From Cyathus striatus (Eukaryota > Basidiomycota > Agaricomycetes > Agaricales > Nidulariaceae), in the NCBI GenBank assembly GCA_025738555.1, contig JAOVFP010000009.1:744001-808000 (forward strand): a DNA stretch of 64,000 nt. The letters are read 5' to 3'. A program made the position numbers and the translations under genes. The notes beneath the pieces were generated by a model. That model saw nothing but the letters and a program-made list of their open reading frames with translations. It made no database searches and was not told the origin of the DNA. This document shows positions 46,204 through 57,502 of the stretch, piece after piece. Each line of letters opens with the position of its first letter. Position 1 is the first letter of the stretch.

Positions 46204-46944
46204 TCAGCAGACAGTCCCAATCATAGACGAGGTTTCAGCAATGCCAGCATGCTTAGCCAGAGCCAGGGCCTTCAAAGCGAAGGCAATGTGTGAGTAGATC
46301 AAGTGGCCACCATATGATACTTCCTTCATGAGGTCTTGCTCCATTAAACGCAGCTCTTGGAGTTCCCACTCCACATCAGTGGTGGACTTCTTGACTTGTG
46401 AGCCACTGGGGAAACAGGCCAGGAAGGCCTTTCGGAATATGGCCCAAGAAGTCTTGGGAGTGTTCTCCTCTTCAAACCATGTTTCAGCATCTGAGCATGC
46501 TTTCAAGAACTCCCCAAAAATAACAATGGATTCAGCATCATCTTTTCCAGCAATTAGCATTTTGGACCTGAATGTTTTGACAAAATCTTCAGCAGAAAGT
46601 CCATCAGATGGGTCACCTGAGAAAACTGGAATATCAGCCATTGAGGAAATGGGATTGATGAATGCTTTTCTCAGTGTAGGGTGGATATATGCATGTTCAG
46701 GCAATGGTGAGTGGATATATGCAGGTTCAGGGGACAGTTGTAGTGTGGGAGAAGGCAGTGGGGATGAGGGTGGTGTTGTGAGAGGTGAAAGTGTTGTTAG
46801 TTTTGCTAAGAAATGTCGTTCTATAGGGGTCCAAGGTTGAAACTGTCTGTTGTTGTTATGAGCACGGGGTGCCAGTGCAGTGTTGAGACTAGAGAAATTT
46901 ATATGTATGGTACTGGGGACTGCAGGAGTCATGAGAGATAGCAA
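46204..46944 (-). pseudogene. Gypsy gag (capsid) region
   Basis: About 247 codons. Pro/Ser-rich N-terminus, then a capsid-like domain with FSGDPSDGLSAEDFVKTF, FLKACSDAETWFEEE, SWAIFRKAFLACFP and ELQELRLMEQDLMKEV, the usual pattern of fungal gypsy Gag. Confidence 0.75.
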
Positions 46945-47108
46945 GAAAGAGTGGGAAATGAGAAGCTAGAGTTGAGACAAACAGAGAGAATGAGTGCAAG
47001 AAGATGCAGAGGATGAAGCTTGAGCAGAGGACATGTTGACATGTTAATTTGTGACCAAGGGACATGTCTTTCGGAGGTGTGAGTTGAATTGCACTCTCGT
47101 CACCACAA

Positions 47109-47621
47109 TGTAGTGGCATAGCGGGACAGACAATGACTAGAGTGTGTGTGCAATGATGATGGTCGTATCGTTACTTGTTCTGCTCCTCCTCTATCTACTG
47201 TACTGTACGAATCCGATCAATTGGGCAGTCACGCGTCACGCACCCATTCTGCCGCGCCGAAATTTGGACCATGTCACACATCACAAATAAAAATGCCGAA
47301 AGGTTAAACTGTGACATATTTAGACGCCAGCGTACACCCAAAAATTTTCAACGTAATAATAATTTTTTCTTCTCCAATAGCTATTTCTTGCCAACCAACA
47401 GTGTTCAGTACATTTACAAGTTAAATATGTGCACTAATTCAAATTTTTGGCCAGCTTGAGTGCCCAAAATGCTGAAAATTCTGGTGTGTCACACTACAAT
47501 TTCTCGTGTGCCGAAATCATTTTGCGGTTGGGCCTGTCACGCACTCAAAGGTATGCCCAATTGATCGGATTCGTACAGTACTCTAGTGATGACTAATCTA
47601 CCAAGATCACATGGCCATGCA
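47109..47621 (-). repeat. Gypsy 5' LTR interrupted by a MITE
   Basis: 47109-47202 plus 47579-47621 reproduce the 135-bp LTR of 40717-40851. The intervening 376 bp and one TA are the MITE and its target duplication. Confidence 0.85.
47203..47578. mobile_element. 376-bp TA-targeting MITE (Tc1/mariner-like)
   Basis: 25-bp perfect terminal inverted repeats starting CTGTACGAATCCGATCAATT, flanked by TA on both sides. The uninterrupted sister LTR at 40717 has a single TA at the same spot, so the empty site is directly visible. No coding capacity. The TA duplication and TIR style fit a non-autonomous Tc1/mariner element. Confidence 0.9.
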
Positions 47622-48271
47622 GTCCTTCCTACTACGCTGTTCCGTTGTATCTCTACTTCGTGCTGGTCTCCCTACTCCACCATTCCTATTGACTTCCCTC
47701 AGGGCGATGCTGACTGCCTTGACCATTAAAATGTTGGCAGTGCTTCTGATTGATTATTGATTTTAATGCTGTGTAATAAAATAATTATATGTATACTTAG
47801 ACAAAGTTCAACGCTCACGGATCTGATATATCATATTACCACACCATGATTTTTAATATATAGGAAGGAGTTGGCCTGGTTACTAGTCCTAGAGTTTTTT
47901 ATAGAAGATTAATATGGTTGGTAAGTAAGTACAAGAACATTCACGTCCCGAGGTCCATTTAACGCTAGCTGGGCACTTACACATTGCACATTGCAGTTCA
48001 AGCACAGCCGCCAGAGCGAGCGAGCTTGGTCACAACGTAGCTCACACAGAGCTTAATTTGAAGTTACAACGATCAATCAGAACTTGTGTGTCTATCGTGA
48101 TAATAAAGCTAACATACTAAAACCAGGCTACTTATCTGTAGAGTTTCCATGTCTACCACAATGACCAAGTCTCAAGTTTTCACGAGAAAAAAATTTGCAT
48201 GACTCCGGAGGTTAGGAGATTCAAGTTTAAGGTAGAGCTCATCACATCCAAGAAGTGGGACGACATCGGAG
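47622..48271. other. Intergenic
   Basis: No gene recognised. 3' flank of the hydrolase at 48272-49503. Confidence 0.4.
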
Positions 48272-49503
48272 TTAAATACTCCACCTAGATATAGCCTTCT
48301 CCACAGCCAGTGCCCCGAGCTCCCATTGTATATCATGCATAAGATGATGACCTTTCGATGCCAGCTTAATGAAATGGTTAGCTTGACAAAATAAAGGACA
48401 TACCTGCTCCCTCAACAAATTCTAAGTCGCATTCCGAGTAGACTTCTTGAATAGAATGCATAACCGTCGGCGTTATTAATGAATCATGCGACCCTGCTAC
48501 AAGCGCAATCCGAATTTGCGTCTTGTCACTTGACTTGAAATAGAGGTTCTGGAAGACGCGGTGCGTATTAACGAATGGTTGTGACATCTGGCTTGGCCAG
48601 ATTATGCTTTCTTCCTTGTTCATTTGCTCCGTGAAGCCATCTGGAACACCATCGGGGAGATTCTGGGTATTTGCATCTCCATAAAGGGAGTGTGCGTAGG
48701 CTACTCCGAAAAATGCTCTACTGATACGCTGGGGTGTATTAAGGACGGTGTAACCGTTGCTGTATGTCATGCGGAGGAATAGCGTAGGGTCGATTTTCAT
48801 CCAATTGATATACCTAGACTGGAGTCAATGAAAGTTGAACAAGAGAAATTTGTATGCGTGCACGGGAATACCACCGGTTGGAGGCATAGGACCTATACAT
48901 ACGAGTCCGCTGATTTGATTCGTTTTCCGTAATTGGGCGCCATATTGATCAACGACTACCTGGACAAGGCCATCACCAGCGGAATGCGCAACAATTACAG
49001 GTGGAAGTGAATGTTTTTTCTGGCCAATATGTGATAGAACGGCTAGAACATCTTTTGCAAAGTATGATGTTGGACGGAGGTGGAAGAACCAGGGTCGAGT
49101 TGAGAGACCATGTCCTGCAGATGATGAAATAGAGCCGCATAGACTTGAATGAAATTTAAATACTTTACGAACCAGATAAGGATATAGCGTATACAATTCG
49201 TCCCAGCTCTTTTGCAAAATACGGTAACCATTTGGACCAACACCATGCGCTTCCATAGCATCCATGGACAAATAATATAGGAGCTTTTGAATCATCAATC
49301 TTGGATGGAGAGGCAACGAGAATCTCTAGCTGTCCACTTCCATCTCCAGACTTGATGAATATTCGTTCTACTCCGTCTGGAACAGGTGGTAAAATGGGCT
49401 TGGGTCTTCTAGGTGGAAAGAGTGTAAAGAGCAATGGACCAAGTGTAGCTGCCAACGCAATGGATTTTCGTAGTCCCAGCGATTGAACTTCAAGATGTTG
49501 CAT
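48272..49503 (-). CDS. Alpha/beta-hydrolase, apparently intact copy
   Basis: Minus-strand exons: 49503-49173, 49114-48862, 48813-48404, 48351-48272, giving about 357 aa. The N-terminus has a hydrophobic segment (KSIALAATLGPLLFTLFPPRRPKP), probably a membrane anchor. The fold follows: APILFVHGCYGSAWCW (oxyanion loop HG), AISLSGHGLSTRP, FAKDVLAVLSHI, the nucleophile region VIVAHSAGDGL, RIALVAGSHDSLITP (Asp loop) and VEGAG-HHLMHDI with the catalytic His after the last intron. The nucleophile elbow reads AHSAG instead of the usual GxSxG seen in its sisters (GHSAGG). The second intron has a GC donor (GCACGC) where the sister has GTACGC. The substrate is unknown; the family includes esterases, lipases and epoxide hydrolases. 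Confidence 0.8.
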
Positions 49504-50052
49504 GGTGAAGAACAGGGGAACGGACGGATCATGGGGTCGTCGGTATATTTATACCGTTAGCTGTGCGATCGGATGGGAGGACGGAAAAATTCGGTTGGGT
49601 TCCGTTATTGATATCTCTGATTGTTGTCATTTAGAGAACTCTGATGCGATAAGTCGCTGTAATTTCTTGTTATATTAGTTTGCAATATCTATGAATAGGA
49701 GTGTGGCAGCTTTAACTTGCGGATATGTTGCAGGAAGAAGTTGGGAAGAAATGAAATAAATTGAGATCCATAGTCTCGCTGGAATTTTGACACCGTCACG
49801 TGTCATTACTACTATCTCACGCCACCGTCAGTCTCGACTCTCACGAGTCACTCGCACTCAGATTGAATAGAGTCGGGGCAAGAATACTCAATACAGCGGA
49901 CTGTCAATAAACTTAATGCACCTCAATCGTCTATATAAACATTACGCTGTGGATATTCTGCTTTTCTCCAGGTTGTCGACCTACCACCATCACCTCTACA
50001 CAACCCTTATCCGCTACCAACCCTTATCCTCCACTACCCTACCCATATAAGA
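49504..50052. other. Divergent promoter region
   Basis: Lies between the minus-strand hydrolase and the plus-strand ORF at 50053. A TATATAAA at about 49934 is a candidate TATA box for the latter. No gene. Confidence 0.45.
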
Positions 50053-50487
50053 ATGCCTTCGTCCTCCCACCGTGCCTTCAAGGCTATCAACACTTTTCAT
50101 GTCTTGTTTTCGAAGTTGAAGTCTAAGAATAGAGTGTCCGCGCTGAATAGTGAATCTAGTAGTGAAGAGCATGATGTTGAAGTTCGTATAAAAGATGTTC
50201 CGTTATCTGTTCAAAGCGCTACAAAAAGCAGCCGGGAACGTAAAGTAAGTAGTTACCGTGTTCTTAGCCGAGATCCTGACTGCCCTTGGCCGGGAATGCC
50301 CATCTGTCCCAAAAGGGCAGATGAGGATATATATTTCACAACAGAGTGTCAACTTCAGCGCAGGCCTCGCGTACTACGTCGCCAGCGACGTTCCCAAGAG
50401 ATCCAGGCCAATGGAATTGCATATGAAGAAGGTATGCACTCTACCTTGCATCGACTATTTCATGCTTCATCTCAACCTGGCCTCTAG
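50053..50487 (+). CDS. Small orphan basic protein
   Basis: 144 codons, unrecognised. The N-terminus is basic and hydrophobic (AFKAINTFHVLFSKLKSKNR). An acidic Ser-rich stretch (NSESSSEEHDVEV) and an Arg-rich C-terminal part (QLQRRPRVLRRQRRSQE) follow. The leader is C/A-rich like that of fungal genes and a TATA-like box lies about 110 bp upstream. A GTAAGT within ERKVSSY could be a donor, so the C-terminal half may be different. No homologue inside the window. Confidence 0.4.
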   Translation: MPSSSHRAFKAINTFHVLFSKLKSKNRVSALNSESSSEEHDVEVRIKDVPLSVQSATKSSRERKVSSYRVLSRDPDCPWPGMPICPKRADEDIYFTTECQLQRRPRVLRRQRRSQEIQANGIAYEEGMHSTLHRLFHASSQPGL

Positions 50488-51099
50488 CTCGCACACCTAT
50501 CCATATTCTAAACATTCAACGACACTACATCTCTTCTTCGGTCTCTTCCTTATCTTCAACCACAGCTCCGACACCCACAAGTCAACCCTCTAAAAAGATA
50601 TTTTATATCCTCTAAACTATTATCTCCATAACGTGTTTTCTCGTTTGTATTTCCATGGAACTGTTTACACTACCTGCAATGATGCATGACTCTACGCACA
50701 TACAGCTATATTTTATCTATTATTTATTACATGGAACTGTCTTATACGTACCTGCAGGTATATTTGTGCTACGGAAATCGATATTATTCGCGCAACGCGC
50801 ATTGATCTTCATCACATTTGAGCATGTCTGAATACAATCCAACGAGACATCTGTATTGGAGTAAAAATTTATTCAATCAATTCAAATTTCATGAATTATA
50901 AGTGCAGATAGTCACCGGTTTCAACGGAATCCGTTCCCAATAATGAAAAGCGCTCCAAAGGGCTGCCAGTATGAGTGTTCGAGATAAATGAGTGGGGCAG
51001 GGATTTGAAAAACATTTGTTCAACTCGTATAGCATTACATTAGATCGAAAATAGCCCAGATATTTACGACACCTGAAGGGTCACCATGAAGACATTTAA

Positions 51100-51760
51100 T
51101 TTGAAGTTACTCCCGCCTGTATATCGCGTCGTTTGTTGGCAATTATCCAAGAGTACACCAGGGGGAGTCGCGCAGATAGAAAGCATAGTTCCAGATCCAG
51201 CCACGGTGTCGATATCGTTATTTCCGCTATGATTTAAAGCAATGAATTTCCAAAGGCATTTGTTAATGCAATTCCCATATATCCGTATCCGACCCAGAAC
51301 ACAAAGAACAAGCCTTCGACCACGATAATCAAGATAAGCCACGCTTCCCTTCAAGCGCTTTGAATGCAATTCCAGGTCCCAAGAATAAAAACAATTCCAT
51401 ATCCGAACCAAGAAACCGACACCGTTCGTCCACCTTTAGAAGGAAAGTATCTTCTCGCAAGCTATTCCAGATCCAATCCTAATAGCATATTTGTACCCGA
51501 ACCAATTAATATGTAAAATTGTTCCAACCACCACGGTATTTGAGACAAGCCAATCCGAGATCCCAAGAACATATTTGTATCCTAGCTGAGGTATCGGCGA
51601 TATCGTTCTTCCCACCCACCCAGATCATTCCTTGGTACATTAAAGCGTCTCGATCGCAGTCCCAGATCCCAAGAATATACCCAAGAAAGATAAAGATTGT
51701 TTGGCCTCCGTGGTATTTGAACGATGACGAGAATCAGCTATCATCACACAGCATCGAATG
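51100..51760. repeat. Diverged tandem repeats of about 110 bp downstream of hydrolase
   Basis: Repeated pattern of CCAGATCCCAAGAAT, then a CCGAACC or CCGACC word, then ACGGTATTTGAGACAAGCC. Copies are about 100-115 bp apart. The same block is present in copy 2 at about 59160-59660. Confidence 0.6.
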
Positions 51761-51922
51761 AACGATATTAGTATTAGTTCTAGTCTTATCGACATGCAAA
51801 AGCAGGACGCCATAATTACCACCAAACGCTCGTCAATAACTTGCCAAATTACCTTCGACTTCGATGACTTCGAGGCACTCGGTCCGATTCCGAAACAATC
51901 TTCTCAACGATAAAGTTCGATC

Positions 51923-53238
51923 TCACGTTGATTGCAGAGCCCAGATAACTTCCGAACGTTCGATAGTGCCTTGATCGTTAAATACACCACCCACCAACAA
52001 TCCGCTCAACAACCCCGCCCCAACCTCCCACTGCATATCATGCATTAAATGATGTCCTTCCGAACCAAACTTTAGCACACTAAATTTACCAATAAAATAA
52101 AATAAAGAAAACATACCAGCCCCATCGACAAACTGCAACACACATCCATCACCATATGCACGCTGCATTGAACGCATAACAGACGGAGACATCAACGCAT
52201 CACACGAGCCAGCTACGAGAGCAATCCGCACACACGTCTCATCTCTTTCACGACCCCGCAAAAACGTGAGGTGTTGGATGACGCGTTGTGTATCCACGAA
52301 CGGCAACATCATGGTGCTGGGCCATATAATACTCTCTTCCTTGTTCATCTGCCCCATAAATCCGTCTGGGACCGTATCCTCTCCACTGCCGTTGGAGTAA
52401 AGCGACCGCGCATAAGAAACTCCAAAAAGGCTCTGCTGACTCGCCTCGGGGTGTTGAGTGCCGTATATGCGTTGCCTGACAGTGTCATTCGGAGGAGTAC
52501 TGTTGGATCTATTCGTAGCCAGTTTGTGTACCTATCAAAAGCATTTGGTTTAAGAAATGAAACGAAGGGAAGGAGGGAGGAGGCGTACACGGGTAATCCA
52601 CCACTAGGCGGAAACGGGCTTACACATACCATCCCGCTTATCTTGTTCTCTTTACGCAGTTGGTGACCATGGCGGTCAAGGACGTACTGTGCTAGACCGC
52701 CTCCGGCAGAATGTCCCACCAGCACAGGAGGGAGGGGGTGCGCTTGTTCGGAAATGTAAGATAGAACAGCTAATACGTCCTTTGCAAAGTAGGATTTGGG
52801 TAGGAGGTGGAAGTATGCTGGACGTGTTGAATCCCCGTGGCCTGATTCATAACGATTAAAACGAAGAAATGGAACGACGGGCGAAGGAAACGAACCAGAC
52901 AACGAAACAGCATACACCACTCTCCCTTCTCTCATTGAAAAATACGATATCCAGTGCGTCCAGCACCATGCGCTCCCGTATCCCCCGTGGACGAATAAGA
53001 TTGGTGCTTTTGCTTTATCTACTCCGTTGGGTGGGTAGGAAACGAGAACTTCAAGCTGCCCACTGGAGATTGGGATAAATACGCGTTCGATTCCAGCTGG
53101 GAGAGGTGGGAGGAGTGGTTTAGGACGGCGTGGAGGAAAGAGAGTTAAGAGGAGGGGTGTAAATGCAGTTGCTAGGGCGAGGGACTTTGCTAGTCCCAGT
53201 CCTGTGGGAAAGTGTGCAGTGAGAGTTTCAAGAGGCAT
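51923..53238 (-). pseudogene. Alpha/beta-hydrolase copy with one-base frameshift
   Basis: Minus-strand exons: 53238-52896, 52841-52589, about 52531-52117, 52056-51923. The N-terminal anchor is SLALATAFTPLLLTLFPPRR, then APILFVHGGYGSAWCW, AVSLSGHGDSTRP, VLVGHSAGGGLAQYVL (intact GHSAGG elbow), VYTNWLRIDPTVLL, RIALVAGSCDALMSP and GAG-HHLMHDMQWEV. The catalytic triad is therefore complete. A T5 run near 52425 shifts SRAF from FGVSYARSLY into LEFLMRGRF; six T would keep the frame. The C-terminus stops at WALQST because a 7-bp segment between two CTG copies is missing relative to the copy at 59752, which reads on for about 29 residues. Decayed, or a T-run sequencing error plus a real C-terminal truncation. 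Confidence 0.8.
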
Positions 53239-54776
53239 TGTAAGAAGAGAAAGACAGTGGCGTTCTTTAGCTTATATTCATTGTAATGAATGTGTTGTGC
53301 GATGTGCTAGGGACACCGTGGTACGGCGAAAGTCGGGACATGTCTTGCTGCTACTTGTCGACTGCAGCAGCACGCCAAGCTAGATCATTGTCAATTAAAG
53401 GGGCATGTCCGTTGTACGTGGAAATTATTGCTTGCGTGCGGTGTAGTGAGAGGAAGAATGTGCTGGGGATTGTAGAGACGGTGAGGAGGTGGTTGGGAAA
53501 CAGGCCTGGGCCAGTGGCGGGGTTGGGGAAGTGTCAGCCGACGCTTGTCGGGCCGCGGCATCTCTCACACGGTTCAACTTTGCTTTCTCTTGTGTCCTTT
53601 GCAAGCAATTTGCAAGACACGGCCTCTCACTATCGACTGGCCATGAGGCCTTGAGGACTCACAAACGCCACGAACGAACATCAAGCGCGTGCCCACCGAA
53701 ACTTCGTAGGTCTGGGAATGTTGGATGGCGTACAGTTTGCCGCTTTATATATCATACTCCTCGCTTATCTCCCATATGTAGGGTTAGGGAGTTTTTACCA
53801 TACAAGATACCAGGTACTTTTGCGGCTGAGGTTATGACTCCTACGTTCCTTGACGCGACGATATTTGTTTGCATTATGATGCATCCCTAACATACGAGTA
53901 AAGGTAAGTTCAACCGGCTTTGGATGCCGTCATAGTCCCTACACTCATTTAAAACTAGGTTGTCTTCGTTCCTTAGTGAGAATAGAGTACAAAGCTATCA
54001 AAAATAACAATGCCCCTAGTAGCTATACTGAGGCCGTTGGTTTTCACTCAGGAATGGAGCTAGACATCTGGTATGTTACCTGAAATGATTACTGCCCCCA
54101 AAGCGAGGGGGGAAGCAATGCGGAAGTAGTCCCCTGAATGCTTGTGTGTGTAAGTCATCTGGTTGCGAAATCCAATCGCGGACACTCAGGCTAATTGGTA
54201 GATGATAGGCTATCTATATATCCATTATTGTTCTAAAAGCATCTGGCTTATATTTCCACCACTGCTGATCTTTGACATACATATCCAGTTCAATACCATG
54301 AAAACCTTATCTAAGCTGGTGAACTTCTTGTTCTTGCCCGCGCTTGTAGCCCCTGCAAAGGTAATTATAGGCATTCACTCCCTGATTTGCGCCAAATCAA
54401 GACTACCTCCAAGTATGTACGCTAATGCAGTGGGATTCATGCAACCTTTCACGAGCTTTACATCAGTTTCCGCTGACTTCCAAGCTAATCATATATCCAT
54501 ACAAATTCCCTTCTGGTGCGCACGCTACTCTTGGTATGGAGGCCATTTCTCGCTTAGTTCTCACAAAACACTTCTCGCGTGAAAATGCGACAGTATCTGG
54601 TCGATGCACATGCGTATCAGGTGACGACTCAAGTTCTATATGGAGGCCTGCCGGTGCGTCGCTGGCGCAATCCGCGGTAGGCAGCCGGTATAGAAGTAAA
54701 AACTTGTCGTTCAAAGCACCTTATAAATCGTCCATTGAGGTTCGTAAACGTGCAGTCACCACATTGTCTATCTACC
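53239..54776. other. Intergenic between hydrolase and PEBP gene
   Basis: 53286-53890 is the upstream part of the segmental duplication (partner 63410-63990). The rest, 53890-54776, shows only short ORFs. The final part should contain the promoter of the PEBP gene. Confidence 0.45.
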
Positions 54777-55587
54777 ATGCTATTGAAGACATTCGCAGCT
54801 GCTTTTTCTTTTCTTGGTCTTGCTATAGCGCAAGATATTAGCCTCAGTCAGGTCAAGAAAGCATTTGACGATGCTAATGTACTAGTTTTCGATCACATAT
54901 TACTCCTCCCTACTTACATTATTCCAATAGATCCCCGCCAACCTTGAAATAACCTTTAATCCCAGAGCTTTACTGGAGGTCACTTTCCCAGAAGGCAAGA
55001 GTCGACCAATTGTTCTTCATTCTGGTGTTCAGCTTCCGAGAAATGGTTGGTATTGCCTAGTTCTACCTAATCTATTATTAGTTTGACTGAAGGCATTTAT
55101 GATTGTTACAGCCACAGCTGGCCCACCCATCTTTAGCGTCGTCGGAACAGTTTCCAAGGGTCCATTCGTCGTTGCCGCTGTAGACCCGGACGGTCCAACG
55201 CCCCAGAACCCGACGAACGCCCAAGTTAGACATTTCCTGGGTGGTAACTTCTTCCCAGCTCAGGTCGGGCCGCACATCAGCACGCATTTGTTGAAAAATT
55301 CCACGCCGGCTGTCTCTGAATTCAAACAACCAACGCCCCCGGCTGGGTCGGATCCTCACCGGTATGATTCCGCTGCTGTCCTTGATAATTCCTTTTCCTG
55401 AAGATTTTATCGCAGTTATATCTTCTTGCTCTTCGAACAGCCTAGAGGATTTAATGCACAAACTTTGGTAACCCCCTCAACGTCCATTCAGCATTTTAAT
55501 ATTAGTTTATTTGCTGCGGCGGTCGGTTTGGGCAACCCGATTGCGGGAACGTTCATGCGTGTTGCACCTGATGCAACTGCTGCTTGA
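54777..55587 (+). CDS. Secreted PEBP-family protein
   Basis: Exons 54777-54878, 54931-55045, 55112-55361, 55416-55587 give 212 aa with all phases consistent. The first 20 residues (MLLKTFAAAFSFLGLAIAQD) are a signal peptide. The mature part contains NPRALLEVTFPEGKS, VVAAVDPDGPTPQNPTNAQV and the downstream RHFLGGNF. It continues with SEFKQPTPPAGSDPHRYIFLLF, then EQPRGFNAQ and FAAAVGLGNPIAGTF. DPDxPxPxxP and GxHRY (here GSDPHRY) are the ligand-pocket signatures of the phosphatidylethanolamine-binding protein family. Secreted fungal PEBP proteins are common and their ligands are mostly unknown. No lesion seen. Confidence 0.93.
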
Positions 55588-56746
55588 TATGGTGTAAGCA
55601 ATTGCATTTTTTGATCTTAGGCATTTAGAGATGGGTCCTCAGGCTTATTTTCTGATGCAAAATTGTACTTCTGCATGATCAAAAGTTTCGATGGCTAATG
55701 AGATAAGAGTAGTCGTTGTGAGTTCATATAAAAGTAAGTACGTGAGGACGTAACTTCTGAATCAAAATACAGGCCTACTCAAGACCTCAGTCCGATAGCA
55801 CATCGCTCAACCAACAGTTGAAGCTAGTAAAGAGACAGCGACTATATAAATTGCACAAGCCTGTAAATGTCCATTAGGCATTTCCTACTCGTCTACATCA
55901 GAGCGCGACACACCGAACAATGTACCTCCACTACCTACTGCCAGTGTTACTTCCCTTCATCAATTTCGATTCTTCCTCCCACCCCCCGCCCATGCGAATT
56001 TCGAATTGGTTACGTCACCACGAATTGAACAGAACAGCTGCATCCTACATGTTGGGCGTACACTAGTGGTGTTATGATTGATGTACCGTGAATAAGTTTC
56101 TTGCATTAAACTGGCAGTAAATTTGGAGAAAGTCAAATGGAATAATTTATAACGGCGCGGGTTATACAAATGCCAGATACACATTAATTCGTCTACAGTA
56201 AACTATTTCTTATACTAACAGTGAATTAGGAGAAAAGCACAAATGAAATATTTTATAACAATGCAGATTATACAAATGCCAGATGCACATGAGACGCAAA
56301 AGAACTAGCAGAAATTGTGATCAAAAGGAAAATATAACGTCTACCATCAAGGTAATAAGATAATGTTAGATGTGATAGAGATGTTGAACGATATCGCACT
56401 AGGATATTCAGGATATACATGATTAGATGAGGTCTGTAGTGAAAGTGTTGTCAGTGACAACAATGTAGCCGACAGGGGCATTTTTACCGGTCAAGTAACA
56501 AGTCGAAGGCAGCTGGCAACACCCTAAGCTACTGCTGATGTATTCCATTTGTTTAAGGGGTTTCTTGCTAGATGAAGAAGCGTTGAGTACCGAAAAGGGA
56601 GATTGAAGCTAACATACTAGAAAAATAGGGTAATTGCACCCAAGACTCTCTAATTCTCTTCCGAAGCTTCGTCACTAATTATCTAGAAAAAGGTTAGTTA
56701 AGAAGTAACAACTACTACACGCCCGCCTCTTCCTTCCCGTATTACA
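55588..56746. other. Intergenic with a two-copy tandem repeat
   Basis: No gene seen apart from the tandem repeat at 56085-56291. Confidence 0.45.
56085..56291. repeat. Two diverged tandem copies, about 105 bp each
   Basis: Both halves contain TTATACAAATGCCAGATRCACAT and a GGAGAAA...ATTTATAAC stretch upstream. Divergence is substantial, so the duplication is old. Confidence 0.6.
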
Positions 56747-57502
56747 TTACCAACAGCACGGACAATCTGACATCTTCGGCATCCAAGGTGGCATTTGAAG
56801 CGTCTTCTCCATATCTTCCATACAGTACCTCTGCTGTTCACGTACCCGTTCAGGCGTGTAAAGCTCTTCATGCCTCTTCAAGGCCCGCGACTTCGTGATA
56901 GTCCAATTTCTCGATTTCACAGATTGAATCCTCGGTTCAGGTTCGTAGTTGATGCGATCCAGAGCATAGCCCGTGGTCTCCAGGTATGAAACAAGCGAAG
57001 AGGGAAGTGGCCATGCTGAACATCCGGGTCGGCGCGCCACACGAGGTTTCCGGGTGAGATCACACTCAGGTCTTTCGAAGCACCAGGACTTGTCCATAGA
57101 CAGATCAGAGGCCAACGAAGTATCTGTATTGGAGCCATCAATTGAAAGTGATTTAAATTGTTCTGCTAAGTCTTCGAAAGCATTCCAATATTCGTTATCA
57201 TCCCTTCCGGTGAAGGAAGGATCACTCAAGCAAGAAACATCAGCCTCTTTAACAAGAGCGGGAAGACTACTTACCTCGTCGTGCTCGGCACCATCATCAA
57301 CAGCATCCGAGTCACGACACTCCCAAATATAGTGGACGTAGTCTTCAGCACGAGGAGCGCGCCTCTTCTGAGTAAAAAAAGCTTGTTGGAAGGTTGGTAA
57401 ATTGCTTGAAGTCGGCCAAGGAACCAAAAGGTCGATGTCCGCGCTCTCTCTCTTGCTTCGAAGGAGCCTAAAAGCTGCCTTGCGAGCATCTTTACTGAGC
57501 AT
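56747..57502 (-). CDS. Orphan protein
   Basis: A continuous frame of 251 codons from MLSKDARKAAFRLLRSKR; an in-frame ATG at 57526 would add eight residues. No known domain, signal peptide or membrane helix. There is a basic start, then VHYIWECRDSD, an acidic middle with DDNEYWNAFEDLAEQFKSLS, and a basic, Trp-containing C-terminal half ending MPPWMPKMSDCPCCW. The order of YIW segment and DDxxxW segment recalls the duplicated module of the 33257-34660 protein, but similarity is weak. Codon content is GC-richer than the flanks, supporting a real gene. Confidence 0.6.
   Translation of the reverse strand: MLSKDARKAAFRLLRSKRESADIDLLVPWPTSSNLPTFQQAFFTQKRRAPRAEDYVHYIWECRDSDAVDDGAEHDEVSSLPALVKEADVSCLSDPSFTGRDDNEYWNAFEDLAEQFKSLSIDGSNTDTSLASDLSMDKSWCFERPECDLTRKPRVARRPGCSAWPLPSSLVSYLETTGYALDRINYEPEPRIQSVKSRNWTITKSRALKRHEELYTPERVREQQRYCMEDMEKTLQMPPWMPKMSDCPCCW

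Larger units (their letters stand above)
40717..47621 (-). mobile_element. Degenerate Ty3/gypsy LTR retrotransposon with two nested insertions
   Basis: Minus-strand element bounded by 135-bp LTRs (40717-40851 and, once its inserted MITE is removed, 47109-47621) that begin TGCA and end CTACA in element orientation. Order from the 5' end: gag (46944-46204), CCHC zinc knuckle (near 45700), retropepsin (45528-44764), reverse transcriptase (44482-43769), RNase H (43130-42740) and integrase (42499-40823). RT-RH-IN order places it in Ty3/gypsy. Frames are broken by stops, for example a TGA just after SASKL in RT and another before PHIVAAYSPW in integrase. I see no clear target duplication (flanks GCTAT and GTCCT), which fits an old copy. 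Two younger elements sit inside it. Confidence 0.9.
50690..53890. repeat. Segmental duplication, copy 1 (about 3.2 kb)
   Basis: Colinear with 58740-63990. Shared landmarks are CATGGAACTGTCTTATACGT near 50730/58770, the GCGCAACGCGCATTGAT block, a tandem repeat region, the hydrolase, and the upstream region with GACACCGTGGTACGGCGAAA near 53310/63430. Direct orientation. Confidence 0.8.

Noticed and set aside
53286..53890. Plus-strand ORFs of 122 and 133 codons upstream of the hydrolase
   Set aside because: They overlap each other in different frames, fail to remain open in the duplicate at 63.4-64.0 kb, and have no domain, so they are more likely promoter DNA.
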